Program-made: the position numbers and the translations under genes
Shown: positions 45,291 to 55,270 of the stretch, one piece after another
How the letters are laid out: each line of letters begins with the position of its first letter
Numbering within the stretch: position 1 is the stretch's first letter
Notes under the pieces: model-generated
Databases searched by the model: none
What the model was told of the DNA's origin: nothing
The model's input: only the letters and a program-made list of their open reading frames with translations
Assembly: GCF_000770675.1 (NCBI RefSeq)
Contig: NZ_AVBG01000001.1
Coordinates: 434,001 to 498,000 of the forward strand
Direction of reading: 5' to 3'
Length of the DNA stretch: 64,000 nucleotides
Source: Pontibacillus chungwhensis BH030062
GTDB taxonomy: Bacteria; Bacillota; Bacilli; Bacillales; BH030062

Positions 45291-45746
45291 CTATAGAATT
45301 AGCTTGATGACATATCGGATAATACCTACTACATAAGCTGCCACAACCCCAAAAACGATGACCGAACCAGCTAATTTAAACATATTTGTTGCCACTCCCA
45401 GAACAATTCCTTCACTTTTATGCTCAAGAGCAGCACTTGTAATTGAATTAGCGAACCCTGTAACGGGAACTGCTGATCCTGCACCAGCAAACTGACCGAT
45501 CTTATCATAAACGCCAAATCCAGTTAACAAGGAAGCGATTAAGATTAAAGTAGTCACCGTGTAATTTCCAGCTTCCTTCTCACTCATGTCCATAAAATTC
45601 ATATAGAGTTCTGTCAGAACCTGACCGAAGGTACAAATAAGTCCACCTACTAAAAAGGCTTTCAAACAATTCCCTAACAAAGCCGGCTTAGGTTGGTATT
45701 CTTTGATCGTATTATTATACTGCTGCTGATTAAACTTTTTACTCAT
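45291..45746 (-). CDS. spoVAC: Stage V sporulation protein AC
   Basis: 151 residues with four membrane helices; KAFLVGGLICTFGQVLTELY and QFAGAGSAVPVTGFANSITS are the family blocks. SpoVAC behaves as a mechanosensitive channel for dipicolinate release in B. subtilis. ATG (45746) six bases after GAGGTG; homologous to the neighbouring SpoVAEb. Confidence 0.95.
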   Translation of the reverse strand: MSKKFNQQQYNNTIKEYQPKPALLGNCLKAFLVGGLICTFGQVLTELYMNFMDMSEKEAGNYTVTTLILIASLLTGFGVYDKIGQFAGAGSAVPVTGFANSITSAALEHKSEGIVLGVATNMFKLAGSVIVFGVVAAYVVGIIRYVIKLIL

Positions 45747-45760
45747 TAACGTCACCTCAA

Positions 45761-46174
45761 TTATTTAACGAAAATCGTCCACTGAAACAGTGATCCCGTT
45801 ATTTTCCCTAATACAATTGCCATTAAAAACCATAAAAGACTCCGCTCTAACCCTATACGCCTAGCCAGGATTGGAAAAACATTCAACACTTCTGTTAATG
45901 CAGCTGCTAACATTCCTATAAATACTCCATGGAACAATCCCCACACAGAACTCAACAAATCAGGAAAACTAAAAGGGATATCATTAAAAGATAAAAACGT
46001 TCCTGTTAAAACCCCAAGTACAACACTTGCTTCATACCACTTCGTAAATACAGCACTCTTACTTAACTGAATTAAACGCGGAATTATACCAAGTACCGTT
46101 AAGAAAGCAACAAATCCTGCTCCTACCGCAAGCCCTCCAGCTAATCCAATAAATAGTTCAATCAGTTGAGTCAT
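45761..46174 (-). CDS. spoVAB: Stage V sporulation protein AB
   Basis: 137-residue membrane protein with about four helices; GLAGGLAVGAGFVAFLTVLG at the start is typical of SpoVAB. Second gene of the operon, overlapping spoVAA by 17 bases. Component of the dipicolinate channel complex of unknown individual role. Confidence 0.92.
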   Translation of the reverse strand: MTQLIELFIGLAGGLAVGAGFVAFLTVLGIIPRLIQLSKSAVFTKWYEASVVLGVLTGTFLSFNDIPFSFPDLLSSVWGLFHGVFIGMLAAALTEVLNVFPILARRIGLERSLLWFLMAIVLGKITGSLFQWTIFVK

Positions 46175-46787
46175 GATTTTTGTAATCCTGATTAATTTGG
46201 TTTTCGTGATAAGCTACATACTGATCAAGATCCTGCTGGTATTTGTGCATCTCTATTTCAAGAGGACTTGGCTCTTCATTAATCCGCTTCTTAAACAAAT
46301 GGTTAAAGAACAGTATCATTCCTACACCTAATCCAACAGAGTATGGAATTTGTAGCCATAGCGGGTGTTTCACTTTGTCACCCGTAAGCAGAAAGTGCAG
46401 ATGTTGATGTACTTCCTCCATACTTACGTCAAAATGGAAATTCATTATTGCCATACCAGCACCAATGAATAACAATAGCCAAATTAAAACGACGTATAAA
46501 AGAGCAGGTTTCTTTTTCTTAGATGGGATCATAACAATCGTTTGATTTGGCCCCAAAGGCTGAAACTCAGCATCTTTAAATGTTTGACTTAATTGATAGA
46601 TGACTCGAAACACATCAATAATGACTATATTCTTATCTTGTTTTGAAACAGTGTGAATCACCACACGGTTTAACTTTTCAGTTAACCGCTTGTTAGCAGA
46701 AATGAGCGCTATATCAGATAAGTAAATTACCTGATGACGATATCCGTTTATTTTTTGCCGCATCCTTATATAAACGATCTCGCTCAT
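46158..46787 (-). CDS. spoVAA: Stage V sporulation protein AA
   Basis: 209 residues: N-terminal soluble domain (about 1-90, VYIRMRQKINGYRHQVIYLS) and two membrane helices (about 110-130 and 155-178). First gene of the seven-gene spoVA operon. A good sigma-G promoter lies about 35-65 bases before it, and AAGGAGGGTGG is the ribosome site. Confidence 0.92.
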   Translation of the reverse strand: MSEIVYIRMRQKINGYRHQVIYLSDIALISANKRLTEKLNRVVIHTVSKQDKNIVIIDVFRVIYQLSQTFKDAEFQPLGPNQTIVMIPSKKKKPALLYVVLIWLLLFIGAGMAIMNFHFDVSMEEVHQHLHFLLTGDKVKHPLWLQIPYSVGLGVGMILFFNHLFKKRINEEPSPLEIEMHKYQQDLDQYVAYHENQINQDYKNHDSTD

Positions 46788-46820
46788 CTTCCACCCTCCT
46801 TAACAAGAAATATTTATAAT

Positions 46821-46850
46821 TAGTATGAGTTTCCTGTACACGAATCATGC
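46821..46850 (-). promoter_or_regulatory. Sigma-G promoter of the spoVA operon
   Basis: On the minus strand GCATG (46846-46850), 18 bases, CATACTA (46821-46827). This matches the sigma-G consensus (GHATR and CATACTA) and fits the known forespore expression of spoVA. Confidence 0.75.
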
Positions 46851-46882
46851 GTTTACATGTTATGTAAAAATAAGAGAATAAA

Positions 46883-46916
46883 AAAGATGCCTCCTCAAGA
46901 TAAGGAGACACCTTTT
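46883..46916 (-). terminator. Terminator of the spoIIA operon
   Basis: Stem AAAAGGTGTCTCCT with AGGAGGCATCTTTT on the minus strand (some G-U pairs), followed by TTATTC; it lies right after the sigF stop and separates sigF from spoVAA. Confidence 0.78.
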
Positions 46917-47672
46917 TTACTCGTTCATTTGATTTTTTATAAAAGCTAAGATCTTCTTCTCAAGCCTTGAGACTTGAACTTGAGATATACCAAGCCGTTC
47001 AGCTACGTCTGATTGTGTTTGATCTTTGAAATAACGTAAGTAAATGATCAGGCGTTCTCGTTCATCTAATGATCGAATCGCCTCTTCTAAAGCCATTTTG
47101 TCAAACCATTTAGTATCCTGGTCTGCAATTTGATCAAGAAGGGTAATCGGGTCGCCGTCATTTTCATATACCGTCTCGTGGATGGAGTGTGGAGCTTTAG
47201 AAGCCTCCTGAGCTAACACAACATCTTCTGCTGAAATATCTAGCTCCTTGGCTAGTTCTTGAACAGTAGGAGCTCGCCCATAAACTTTTGTCAGTTCGTC
47301 TTTTTTCTTTCTGATTTTATTACCTGTCTCTTTTAGACTCCGGCTAACTTTCACACTGCCATCATCACGTATAAAACGCTGTATTTCGCCGATAATCATT
47401 GGAACTGCATAAGTGGAAAACTTAACATCATAGGAAAGATCAAACTTATCTACCGACTTTAACAAACCAATACATCCGATTTGAAACAAATCATCTGGAT
47501 CATAACCACGATTTAAAAACCGCTGTACAACCGACCAGACTAAACGCATATTCTTCTCAACAAGAATGTTTCTCGATTCCTGATCGCCTTGTTGACTTAA
47601 TGCAATATACGCTTTAACTTCTTGATCCGATAATTGTTCTTGTTTTTTATTTTGTTTTAGTTCCACATCCAT
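46917..47672 (-). CDS. sigF: RNA polymerase sigma-F factor
   Basis: First forespore-specific sigma factor. About 251 residues with sigma-70 regions 2 (GYDPDDLFQIGCIGLLK and FSTYAVPMIIGEIQRF), 3 (GRAPTVQELAKELDIS) and 4 (DVAERLGISQVQVSRLEKK, the -35 helix-turn-helix). Start at the second ATG, eight bases after AAGGGG. Held inactive by SpoIIAB until SpoIIAA is dephosphorylated. Third gene of spoIIAA-spoIIAB-sigF. Confidence 0.95.
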   Translation of the reverse strand: MDVELKQNKKQEQLSDQEVKAYIALSQQGDQESRNILVEKNMRLVWSVVQRFLNRGYDPDDLFQIGCIGLLKSVDKFDLSYDVKFSTYAVPMIIGEIQRFIRDDGSVKVSRSLKETGNKIRKKKDELTKVYGRAPTVQELAKELDISAEDVVLAQEASKAPHSIHETVYENDGDPITLLDQIADQDTKWFDKMALEEAIRSLDERERLIIYLRYFKDQTQSDVAERLGISQVQVSRLEKKILAFIKNQMNE

Positions 47673-47684
47673 ACGCATGACCCC

Positions 47685-48125
47685 TTAATTACATAAGGTT
47701 TTGCTTTTTTTTAGGTGCTTGACTAACCGAACTGTCGTGCCTTCCCCAGGAATTGATGTTATGTCCACTTCGTCCATAAAGTTTTCCATGATTGTAAAGC
47801 CCATCCCAGATCGCTCTAACTCCGGTTTTGATGTATATAGAGGTTGTTTGGCTTCATCAACATTCTCAATCCCCATCCCCTTATCCCAAATCGAGATTGA
47901 AACCGTTCCTTCCGCTATTTCACAATCAATATGAACCAACCCTTCCGGGAAGCCATCATAACCATGAATAATAGCATTGGTTACTGCTTCAGATACTACG
48001 GTTTTAATTTCAGTAAGCTCATCCATTGTTGGGTCTAATTGTGTAATAAAAGCCGCAACCGTTACACGTGCGAACGATTCATTCTCACTCAAGGCAGAGA
48101 ATTGGATATGCATTTCATTCTTCAT
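47685..48125 (-). CDS. spoIIAB: Anti-sigma-F factor and kinase SpoIIAB
   Basis: 146-residue GHKL kinase: [13 protein letters not shown] (N-box) near 46, WDKGMGIEN near 80, and [13 protein letters not shown] near 107. It binds SigF and phosphorylates SpoIIAA. Its start overlaps the spoIIAA stop by one base. Confidence 0.95.
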   Translation of the reverse strand: MKNEMHIQFSALSENESFARVTVAAFITQLDPTMDELTEIKTVVSEAVTNAIIHGYDGFPEGLVHIDCEIAEGTVSISIWDKGMGIENVDEAKQPLYTSKPELERSGMGFTIMENFMDEVDITSIPGEGTTVRLVKHLKKSKTLCN

Positions 48126-48478
48126 TAGGAAGCCACCCCCAACGTTTCAAGTGCAAACGCTTCGTTTTCTTCTAAACGAATAATTTTAAACAACCCCGAC
48201 ATTTCAAACAACCGTTGTACAGCAGGAGATATAGAACAAACAACCATCTCGCCGCCTTGTTGTTTAACTTCTTTATATCTTCCTAAGATCACACCTAATC
48301 CCGAGCTATCCATGAAACTTAAGGCTTCTAAGTTCAGGATTACGTGCTTCAGATTTTGCTTTGATAAGATGTCCTGCCAGTCATTACGTAAATTTTCTGC
48401 TTCATGATGATCTAACTCACCAGATAAGCGAACCAATAAGACATGCTGTTTAGTTTCAAAGTGAACTGAAAGACTCAC
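48125..48478 (-). CDS. spoIIAA: Anti-sigma-F factor antagonist SpoIIAA
   Basis: 117-residue STAS protein. The phosphorylated serine is S58 in FMDSSGLGV, matching the B. subtilis residue. Unphosphorylated SpoIIAA displaces SigF from SpoIIAB. Start after AAGGAGG (GTG). A sigma-H-like promoter lies just upstream, and dacF lies before it on the same strand. Confidence 0.95.
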   Translation of the reverse strand: MSLSVHFETKQHVLLVRLSGELDHHEAENLRNDWQDILSKQNLKHVILNLEALSFMDSSGLGVILGRYKEVKQQGGEMVVCSISPAVQRLFEMSGLFKIIRLEENEAFALETLGVAS

Positions 48479-48510
48479 TGGTATTTCCTCCTTGTTAATG
48501 GGTTAATGAG

Positions 48511-48540
48511 TCTTTCTTCTTTTTTATGCCTATTTCCTGC
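48511..48540 (-). promoter_or_regulatory. Candidate sigma-H promoter of spoIIA
   Basis: Minus strand GCAGGAAAT (48532-48540), 12 bases, GAAGAAAGA (48511-48519). The -35 matches RNAGGAWWW fully and the -10 matches RNNGAATWW at seven of nine positions. spoIIA is sigma-H and Spo0A dependent in B. subtilis. Confidence 0.55.
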
Positions 48541-48582
48541 ATCGTGACAAAACTAGTCTTAGTTCGAGTAAAGATCTTAAAT

Positions 48583-49749
48583 TTAGCGTTGTTTCACCAA
48601 TTCACTCATGGAGCGTTTAAATAACGTCCACACCCCTGCTTCCTCAACCGTTTCATTTACAACTACATTTGTTTTAGATAACGGTTTACCATTACTTGTA
48701 ATCGTAAGCGTCCCAACTATTTCGCCTTTTTGAATAGGTAAAGTTAAGTTCTTGTTATACACCAATTTTTCATCTACATTTTCTATCGTTTGACCTTTCT
48801 TCTTCAATACCGATACAGATTCGCTTGTTACTACATCGACTTTTGTCTTAGCCGCTCGTATATTTTTAAGGGTATCGACAGGTTGATGACGTTCATATAA
48901 TGACTCTGTCTCGTAATGATTAAATGCATAGTCAAGCATGGCTGAAATATCAGCATTTCTATCTTTCGGCGATTCAGCCCCCATCACCACTGCAATAACT
49001 CTCATATCATCTTTCTTTGCAGTTGCCGTTAGACAGTACATAGCTTCTCGTGTAAACCCAGTTTTCAAGCCATCTACACCGGTATAAAACTTAACGAGCT
49101 TGTTCGTATTCACAAGCCAAAACTCGTTATCTGTACCTTTTCTTAGATAATCTTCATAAATACTTGTATATTTCGTAATTTGTTCATGCTTCAATAATTC
49201 TTTAGCCATTACTGCCATATCATGGGCAGTACTGTAATGATCATTAGCTGGTAAGCCTGTGGTATTTTGGAACTTTGTATTTGTAAGACCAAGTTCTTTT
49301 ACCTTTTGATTCATTTGCTTCACAAATACCGCTTCGCTACCAGCAATTCTTTCTGCTAATGCAACAGAAGCATCATTACCAGAGGCTACGGCGACTCCTT
49401 TTAGAAGCTCTTCTACCGTCATTTCTTCACCAGGCTCCAAGAAGATTTGCGATCCTCCCATTGATGCTGCATATTCACTTGCACGTACTTTTTCGTTTAA
49501 CTTTAGCTTTCCTTCGTCTAAAGCTTCCATTATAAGGATCATCGTCATAATCTTAGTCATGCTAGCAGGAGGAAGTGATTCTCCTGAGTTTTTCTCATAA
49601 AGAATCTCACCTGTATCACGCTCTAGCAGAATGGCTGACTTTGCACTTTCTACCAATTCTGGACCTGACTCTTCTTTCGCATAAGAGACAGGCGCAAACA
49701 TTGTCGTTATCATTGTCATCAAAATGAACCAGACACCTATTTTTTTCAT
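48583..49749 (-). CDS. dacF: D-alanyl-D-alanine carboxypeptidase DacF
   Basis: Forespore carboxypeptidase regulating cortex cross-linking together with DacB. 388 residues: signal peptide (MKKIGVWFILMTMITTMFAP), SxxK in PASMTKIM near 63, SGN near 126 and KTG in DGLKTGFTREA near 225, then a C-terminal beta domain and amphipathic anchor. Start ATG six bases after GGAGGG; 13 extra upstream codons rejected. It sits just before spoIIAA as in B. subtilis. Confidence 0.93.
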   Translation of the reverse strand: MKKIGVWFILMTMITTMFAPVSYAKEESGPELVESAKSAILLERDTGEILYEKNSGESLPPASMTKIMTMILIMEALDEGKLKLNEKVRASEYAASMGGSQIFLEPGEEMTVEELLKGVAVASGNDASVALAERIAGSEAVFVKQMNQKVKELGLTNTKFQNTTGLPANDHYSTAHDMAVMAKELLKHEQITKYTSIYEDYLRKGTDNEFWLVNTNKLVKFYTGVDGLKTGFTREAMYCLTATAKKDDMRVIAVVMGAESPKDRNADISAMLDYAFNHYETESLYERHQPVDTLKNIRAAKTKVDVVTSESVSVLKKKGQTIENVDEKLVYNKNLTLPIQKGEIVGTLTITSNGKPLSKTNVVVNETVEEAGVWTLFKRSMSELVKQR

Positions 49750-49840
49750 AGAGGTCCCTCCAATCTTTATGTTAGCTATTTTTTCCAAGGGATCAGAATA
49801 TATAACAAGAAAACCAAAAAAATCTTATCTTTACCTTTTT

Positions 49841-49877
49841 AAAGCACTAAATGGTGCCTGGCACCATTTAGTGCTTT
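49841..49877. repeat. 37-bp perfect palindrome
   Basis: Arms of 18 bases (AAAGCACTAAATGGTGCC and its exact complement) around a single T. Lies between dacF and the pdp terminator. The TGGTGCC-GGCACCA core recurs in Bacillaceae genomes as an intergenic hairpin. Without a T-run on either side it is a poor terminator. Confidence 0.8.
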
Positions 49878-49900
49878 AAAGTAATATAGCGCACAAAAAA

Positions 49901-49949
49901 TAGCTCAATGCATAGGCACTTGATAAAAGTGCTCTAAAGCATTGAGCTA
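49901..49949 (-). terminator. Terminator of drm-punA-pdp
   Basis: TAGCTCAATGC pairs perfectly with GCATTGAGCTA, enclosing a second short hairpin GCACTT-AAGTGC; on the minus strand TTTTTTGTG follows. Confidence 0.82.
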
Positions 49950-49968
49950 GTTTAAGAATAGATCCTAT

Positions 49969-51276
49969 TTATTTTTCTGTTACCATGTCGTGAATAAGAG
50001 TAGGGGCTTCTACTTTATTCTTTGAGATTGTGATATTCTCGTAAAGCTTTTGTTTTACGTCCTCTACATCTTCTTGATTTGCATGTATGGTAAGGAGTGA
50101 CTCTCCAGCTTCTACGTAATCGCCCACTTTTTTATTTAAATAAAGACCTACTGCTAAGTCAATTTCAGATTCTTTTGTCGCACGCCCAGCACCAAGCATC
50201 ATTGCCGCTGTGCCGAGTTCATCTGCTACGATCTCTTCTACAAACCCAGCTTCTTTGGCCTCAAGCTCAATTTTATACGAAGCCTCTTTCATAACACTTG
50301 GGTCTTTAACGACACGCTCATCGCCACCTTGAGATTTTAAGAACGTCGCAAACTTCTCAAGCGCTTTGCCATTCTCCATATTCTCTTGAAGCTTCTCGCG
50401 CGCTTCGTCTAACGTAGCAGCTTTACCTGCTAATACAACCATTTGACTGCCTAGAGTAAGGCAAAGTTCTGTAAGGTCATCTGGACCATTTCCTTTAAGT
50501 GTTTCAATCGCTTCATTAACTTCTAGTGCATTTCCGATCGCACGCCCAAGAGGCTGACTCATATCAGAAATAACAGCCATCGTATTCCGGCCAACATGGT
50601 TTCCGATTGCTACCATAGCCTCCGCTAAAGCCTTTGAATCCTCTAAGCTCTTCATGAATGCACCAGCGCCTGTTTTAACATCTAACACAATCGCGTCTGC
50701 ACCAGCTGCAATTTTCTTACTCATGATCGAGCTCGCAATTAAAGGAATAGAGTTAACGGTAGCTGTTACGTCACGAAGACCATAAAGCTTCTTATCAGCA
50801 GGCGTTAAATTACCTGTTTGACCAATTACAGAAACCTTGTTTTTATTCACAAGTTCTATAAATTCACTTTTGTCAATTTCTACGTGGAATCCTGGAACAG
50901 CTTCAAGTTTGTCGATTGTACCACCTGTGTGACCTAATCCACGTCCACTCATTTTTGCAACAGGAACATCTAGTGATGCAACAAGTGGTCCTAAGATTAG
51001 GGTTGTAGTATCACCAACACCACCTGTAGAGTGCTTATCAACTTTAATCCCTTCAATAGCAGATAGATCAATCGTATCTCCACTCTTCACCATTTCCATC
51101 GTCATGTTTGCACGTTCTTCGTCATTCATATCTTGAAAGAAGATTGCCATGCAAAGGGCACTTGCCTGGTAGTCGGGGATATCACCATTCGTATATCCTT
51201 CAATGAAAAACGTGATCTCTTCTGATGTTAGCGCTTGCCCATCGCGTTTCTTAGCAATAATATCATACATTCTCAT
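49969..51276 (-). CDS. pdp: Pyrimidine-nucleoside phosphorylase
   Basis: Splits uridine, thymidine and deoxyuridine with phosphate. 435 residues of the thymidine phosphorylase family: [14 protein letters not shown] near 80 and the [13 protein letters not shown] signature near 108, and an alpha/beta C-terminal lobe. Third gene after drm and punA, where it completes a nucleoside-salvage operon; in B. subtilis pdp belongs to a different operon. ATG seven bases after GGGGGAA. Confidence 0.94.
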   Translation of the reverse strand: MRMYDIIAKKRDGQALTSEEITFFIEGYTNGDIPDYQASALCMAIFFQDMNDEERANMTMEMVKSGDTIDLSAIEGIKVDKHSTGGVGDTTTLILGPLVASLDVPVAKMSGRGLGHTGGTIDKLEAVPGFHVEIDKSEFIELVNKNKVSVIGQTGNLTPADKKLYGLRDVTATVNSIPLIASSIMSKKIAAGADAIVLDVKTGAGAFMKSLEDSKALAEAMVAIGNHVGRNTMAVISDMSQPLGRAIGNALEVNEAIETLKGNGPDDLTELCLTLGSQMVVLAGKAATLDEAREKLQENMENGKALEKFATFLKSQGGDERVVKDPSVMKEASYKIELEAKEAGFVEEIVADELGTAAMMLGAGRATKESEIDLAVGLYLNKKVGDYVEAGESLLTIHANQEDVEDVKQKLYENITISKNKVEAPTLIHDMVTEK

Positions 51277-51306
51277 GTTTCAATTCCCCCAGTATCGTCT
51301 TCACCT

Positions 51307-52122
51307 TTACAGTGATTTTGTAAGTTCTTTAACAAAGTTTAAAAAGTCCTGACGCACTTGCTGTGTTGTTTCAATTACCTCGTCGTGCGTTAAAGGTTGA
51401 TCTAATATACCAGCAGCCATATTAGAGATGCAAGAGATGCCGAGTACTCTCATTCCAGCATGGTTCGCTACAATAACTTCCGGCACAGTTGACATACCAA
51501 CAGCATCTCCACCCATCGTGCGTAGCATGCGCACCTCTGCACCAGTTTCGTAAGAAGGTCCTGTGTTTCCTACATATACACCTTCTTGCACCTTAAGTCC
51601 AAGGCGATCTGCGCAATTTTTAGCATGATTTGTAAGCTCTACATCATAAGCTTTTGACATGTCCGGAAAACGAGCGCCAAGTTCATCATCGTTCTTACCA
51701 ATGAGTGGATTATCGCCCATATTATTAATATGATCCGTAATAATCATAAGGTTTCCTGGATTAAAGCTCTCATTTATACCACCTGCAGCGTTTGTAACAA
51801 ATAGCGATTCGACGCCTAGTTGTTTCATTACACGAACAGGGAACGTCACTTGCTTCATGTCATAACCTTCGTAATAGTGGAAACGGCCTTGCATTGCAAT
51901 AACTTGCTTTCCTTCGAGCTGTCCGATTACTAATTGTCCTTTATGTCCAGCCACTGTCGATTGCGGGAAATGAGGAATGTCACCATAAGGAATGGTTACA
52001 GCATCCTCAATTTCGTCTGCTAATACGCCTAGCCCTGATCCAAGGATCATCCCAACAGTAGGCTGCTCAGATAACTTTTGTTCAATAAATTGTGCTGCTT
52101 CTTTAGTTTGTACTGCGTTCAT
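51307..52122 (-). CDS. punA: Purine-nucleoside phosphorylase
   Basis: Cleaves guanosine and inosine and their deoxy forms to base and (deoxy)ribose-1-phosphate. 271 residues of the trimeric PNP family: GMILGSGLG near 25, [10 protein letters not shown] near 57, [11 protein letters not shown] near 108 and [12 protein letters not shown] near 190. Also named pupG in Bacillus. It lies 15 bases after drm, whose product uses the pentose phosphate made here. Confidence 0.94.
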   Translation of the reverse strand: MNAVQTKEAAQFIEQKLSEQPTVGMILGSGLGVLADEIEDAVTIPYGDIPHFPQSTVAGHKGQLVIGQLEGKQVIAMQGRFHYYEGYDMKQVTFPVRVMKQLGVESLFVTNAAGGINESFNPGNLMIITDHINNMGDNPLIGKNDDELGARFPDMSKAYDVELTNHAKNCADRLGLKVQEGVYVGNTGPSYETGAEVRMLRTMGGDAVGMSTVPEVIVANHAGMRVLGISCISNMAAGILDQPLTHDEVIETTQQVRQDFLNFVKELTKSL

Positions 52123-52137
52123 GTGTACGCCCTCCCC

Positions 52138-53313
52138 TTACTTTAAATCTTTTAAGAAACTCTTGCCGTGTTCAGGCATTTTAATATTAAAGTTCTCTGC
52201 AACTGTAGCACCAATATCAGAGAATGTTTCACGAAGGGGTAACTCTTTCCCCTCTTCAAACTGCTTGTTATAAACAAGTAGTGGCACTAATTCTCTTGTA
52301 TGATCTGTGCCGTGGTGTATCGGGTCATTTCCATGATCGGCTGTGATAAGTAATAAATCATCTTCATTTAGTTTGTCTAAAACTTCTGGCAGGCGTTGGT
52401 CAAATGCTTCTAGAGCCTCACCATATCCCCTCGGATCACGACGGTGCCCATATTTCGCATCAAAGTCAACAAGGTTTAAGAAGTTTAGACCAGTAAAGTC
52501 TTTATCCATGGATTCGACCAATTTGTCCATACCATCCATGTTATCTTTCGTACGAATCTCTTCTGTAACACCTTCTCCATCATAGATATCAGAGATTTTA
52601 CCAAGAGCGATTACGTCATAATTCTCATCTTTCAACTCATTCATCACAGTACGACCGAAGGGTTTCAATGCGTAGTCATGACGATTAGAAGTTCGTTCAA
52701 AGTTGCCTTCTTTTCCTACAAACGGACGAGCAATGACACGACCAATCATGTATTTCTCATCCTTCGTTAACTCACGTACCATTTCACAGATTTCATAAAG
52801 TTCTTTCACAGGTACTACTTCCTCGTGAGCAGCAATTTGAATAACAGAATCTGCAGATGTATAAACAATAAGAGCTCCTGTTTCTACATGTTCAGGTCCT
52901 AGTTCATCTAGAATAGCTGTTCCTGAAGCAGGTTTGTTTCCAATAACTTTACGTCCGCTTCGCTCTTCAATCTCATCGATTAATTCTTTTGGAAATTCTT
53001 CAAATGTGCGGAATGGCGTATCAATGTATAGGCCCATAATCTCCCAATGGCCTGTCATTGTATCTTTCCCGTTAGAAGCTTCCTGCATCTTGGTGTAATG
53101 GGCTAGCGGCTTGTCTGCCGGCTCAATCCCTTGTAGAGAACGGATGTTGCTAAGGCCAAGTTTGCCCATATTCGGCATATTAAGCCCCTTCATATGCTCG
53201 GCAATATGTCCTAACGTATCAGCGCCCTTATCATTAAATTGTTCTGCATCTGGTGCTTCACCAATTCCTACTGAGTCTAATACGATTAAAAATACACGTT
53301 TATATTGTTCCAT
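52138..53313 (-). CDS. drm: Phosphopentomutase
   Basis: Converts (deoxy)ribose-1-phosphate to the 5-phosphate (also called deoB). 391 residues of the alkaline phosphatase fold: [15 protein letters not shown] near the N-terminus holds the metal-binding aspartate, [10 protein letters not shown] near 90 the phospho-threonine, and [20 protein letters not shown] near 325 the second metal site. First gene of the drm-punA-pdp unit. ATG after AGGAGGG. Confidence 0.95.
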   Translation of the reverse strand: MEQYKRVFLIVLDSVGIGEAPDAEQFNDKGADTLGHIAEHMKGLNMPNMGKLGLSNIRSLQGIEPADKPLAHYTKMQEASNGKDTMTGHWEIMGLYIDTPFRTFEEFPKELIDEIEERSGRKVIGNKPASGTAILDELGPEHVETGALIVYTSADSVIQIAAHEEVVPVKELYEICEMVRELTKDEKYMIGRVIARPFVGKEGNFERTSNRHDYALKPFGRTVMNELKDENYDVIALGKISDIYDGEGVTEEIRTKDNMDGMDKLVESMDKDFTGLNFLNLVDFDAKYGHRRDPRGYGEALEAFDQRLPEVLDKLNEDDLLLITADHGNDPIHHGTDHTRELVPLLVYNKQFEEGKELPLRETFSDIGATVAENFNIKMPEHGKSFLKDLK

Positions 53314-53414
53314 TAATTCGATCCCTCCTATAAAGTTTTACATTCCCTTATTGAACAAATCTATTCAGCTCAGGGATAGTGGTATGATGTCAGACATCAA
53401 TTTTTTGGAAAAAA

Positions 53415-54302
53415 TTACGCTCTTGGATGGTAAGAGCGGTAAATGTCTGTTAGTCTCGCTTTTGATACATGCGTATAAATCTGAGTGGTAGAGATATCAG
53501 CATGTCCAAGCATCTCTTGGACAGCTCGAAGATCTGCTCCATTTTCTAATAAATGCGTTGCGAAAGAATGACGCAATGTGTGAGGTGTAATTTCTTTTTC
53601 GATCCCTACCTCACCCGCAACCGCTTTCAATATCTTCCAAAACCCCTGTCTAGACAATGGTCGACCATGATGATTAACAAATAATTCATCTGTTTGGTTG
53701 TGCTTTACGAGTTCAGATCTCGAACTAGATAAATAGATTTCCACTGAATTTTTAGCCATGTTACCAAGTGGGATAATCCTCTCTTTTGAACCTTTCCCTA
53801 AGCATCGGACAAACCCCATTGTCAAATGAAGGTCGCTTACTTTTAGAGATACAAGTTCTGTAACTCGTAGCCCTGTAGCGTAAAGCATTTCTAACATGGC
53901 TTTATTACGAATCGATAAAGCATCTTTCGCGTTCATAGCCAACAAAGCATCTACTTCCTTCATAGATAAGATCTTCGGAAGCTTTCTTTCTTTCTTTGGT
54001 GTTTCAATATGTAAGCTAGGATCTGACTGAGCTAGCTGTTCACGTACAAGAAATTGATGAAAGGCCCTTATAGAAGAAAGCGTTCGAGCGATTGTAGACT
54101 GAGAACGGTTAAGATCATTTAAATGGTGCAGGTACTGCATAATATGCGTACGAGTAATCATATGAACACCCGAAACTTCAGTATTTTTTTGTAAAAAGGT
54201 GACATACTGAGTAAGGTCTCTTTCGTAAGACATGAGGGTATTATGAGACAGCCCTCGTTCAATCTTTAGATAATGAAGAAAATCTTTACGCTCATTTTCC
54301 AT
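53415..54302 (-). CDS. xerD: Tyrosine recombinase XerD (RipX)
   Basis: Resolves chromosome dimers at dif together with its partner (CodV/XerC). 295 residues: N-terminal SAM-like core-binding domain (about 1-90), catalytic domain with R146 in [10 protein letters not shown]170, H241 and R244 in [11 protein letters not shown]267 in LGHADIS and nucleophile Y276 in QIYTH. All catalytic residues present. Between yqzK and drm as in B. subtilis. Confidence 0.95.
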   Translation of the reverse strand: MENERKDFLHYLKIERGLSHNTLMSYERDLTQYVTFLQKNTEVSGVHMITRTHIMQYLHHLNDLNRSQSTIARTLSSIRAFHQFLVREQLAQSDPSLHIETPKKERKLPKILSMKEVDALLAMNAKDALSIRNKAMLEMLYATGLRVTELVSLKVSDLHLTMGFVRCLGKGSKERIIPLGNMAKNSVEIYLSSSRSELVKHNQTDELFVNHHGRPLSRQGFWKILKAVAGEVGIEKEITPHTLRHSFATHLLENGADLRAVQEMLGHADISTTQIYTHVSKARLTDIYRSYHPRA

Positions 54303-54308
54303 GAACCA

Positions 54309-54524
54309 TTACTCCCCTAACCGGAAAAAGATCGATAAACGATCTACAATTTGTTCTTCTTCCCATTGAAATACTTTAACAGCTTTACCTTCAGGTTCAT
54401 CATAACGATGAATTTGTTCGTACTCATCATTCATCATGCGTAAACCAAAATAAAATAACAAAGTACACGCTGTAAAAATCACGAAGATTTTTATTGTATC
54501 TTTTATTAGTTGTACTAAACGCAT
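54309..54524 (-). CDS. yqzK: YqzK family small membrane protein (DUF4227)
   Basis: 71 residues: MRLVQLIKDTIKIFVIFTAC leads into one membrane helix, then a soluble tail with YEQIHRYDEPEGKAVKVFQ. Matches the YqzK/DUF4227 family located between fur and xerD. The open frame is longer upstream, but GGAG eight bases before ATG (54524) and the family N-terminus set the start. Function unknown. Confidence 0.8.
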   Translation of the reverse strand: MRLVQLIKDTIKIFVIFTACTLLFYFGLRMMNDEYEQIHRYDEPEGKAVKVFQWEEEQIVDRLSIFFRLGE

Positions 54525-54752
54525 CCGCACATCTCCTTTAGTGCTTATGTCCTTTAGTACAAGATATGCCAGAAATTCGGTAAAATATACGAGAAATCTA
54601 GTAAAAAAAGAGAAACACAAGATAAAAGTAACCGATTTCTTTTCATTTGTAAATAGAAATAAACGGATTGTCATGTTTTGTCTACGATAATGTATAAATC
54701 AATGATGTTACCAAAAGTTATATATGATAATGAACTACAAAGAAATAAAAAA

Positions 54753-54776
54753 CCTTTCTTCCAACAGGAAAAAAGG
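54753..54776 (-). terminator. Terminator of fur
   Basis: CCTTTTTTCC/GGAAGAAAGG stem on the minus strand with a 4-base loop, then TTTTTTATTTC. Confidence 0.82.
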
Positions 54777-54786
54777 CATTCTCACA

Positions 54787-55239
54787 TTATGATTTTACTG
54801 TTACAACCTGGCATTTCTTACAGATGCCGTGAAACGTAAGTCTGTGGTCCTTAACTTGGAAACCCCAATCGCTTTCAACCCGTTTCTCCACATCGATTAG
54901 CAGGTCTTCTTCAATTTCTTCAACAGCACCGCATTCCACACAAACTAGATGGTGGTGAAAATGTTCCGCCCCTTCTTTACGCAAATCGTAGCGAGAGACT
55001 CCATCTCCAAAGTTGATTTTATCGACGATCTTTAATTCAGATAATAATTCTAATGTACGATAAACCGTAGCAAGTCCTATTTCAGGTGCTTTTTCTTTTA
55101 CGAGGAGGTAAACGTCTTCTGCACTTAAATGATCCTCTTCATGTTCGAGCAAAACACGAACGGTTGCTTCACGCTGCGGCGTTAGCTTGTAGCTCTGGGA
55201 ATGGAGCTGTTTTTTTATTTTCTCTATGCGTTGTTCCAT
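54787..55239 (-). CDS. fur: Ferric uptake regulator Fur
   Basis: Iron-dependent repressor of siderophore and iron uptake genes. 150 residues: winged helix (about 1-85, LATVYRTLELLSELKIVDK), histidine-rich metal site HFHHHLVCVECG and two CxxC pairs (CVEC, CKKC) for the structural zinc. The start at MEQRIEKIKK is seven bases after GGAGGG; 20 more upstream codons overlap the promoter and are rejected. The promoter and two PerR-like boxes lie just upstream. Fur rather than PerR or Zur is judged from synteny with yqzK, xerD and spoIIM. Confidence 0.92.
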   Translation of the reverse strand: MEQRIEKIKKQLHSQSYKLTPQREATVRVLLEHEEDHLSAEDVYLLVKEKAPEIGLATVYRTLELLSELKIVDKINFGDGVSRYDLRKEGAEHFHHHLVCVECGAVEEIEEDLLIDVEKRVESDWGFQVKDHRLTFHGICKKCQVVTVKS

Positions 55240-55270
55240 GACTGGTCCCTCCCTCGTATATCCACCTTTC

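Noticed and set aside
46714-46911. 65-codon minus-strand ORF upstream of spoVAA
   Set aside because: Covers the sigma-G promoter and the sigF terminator and overlaps spoVAA in another frame.
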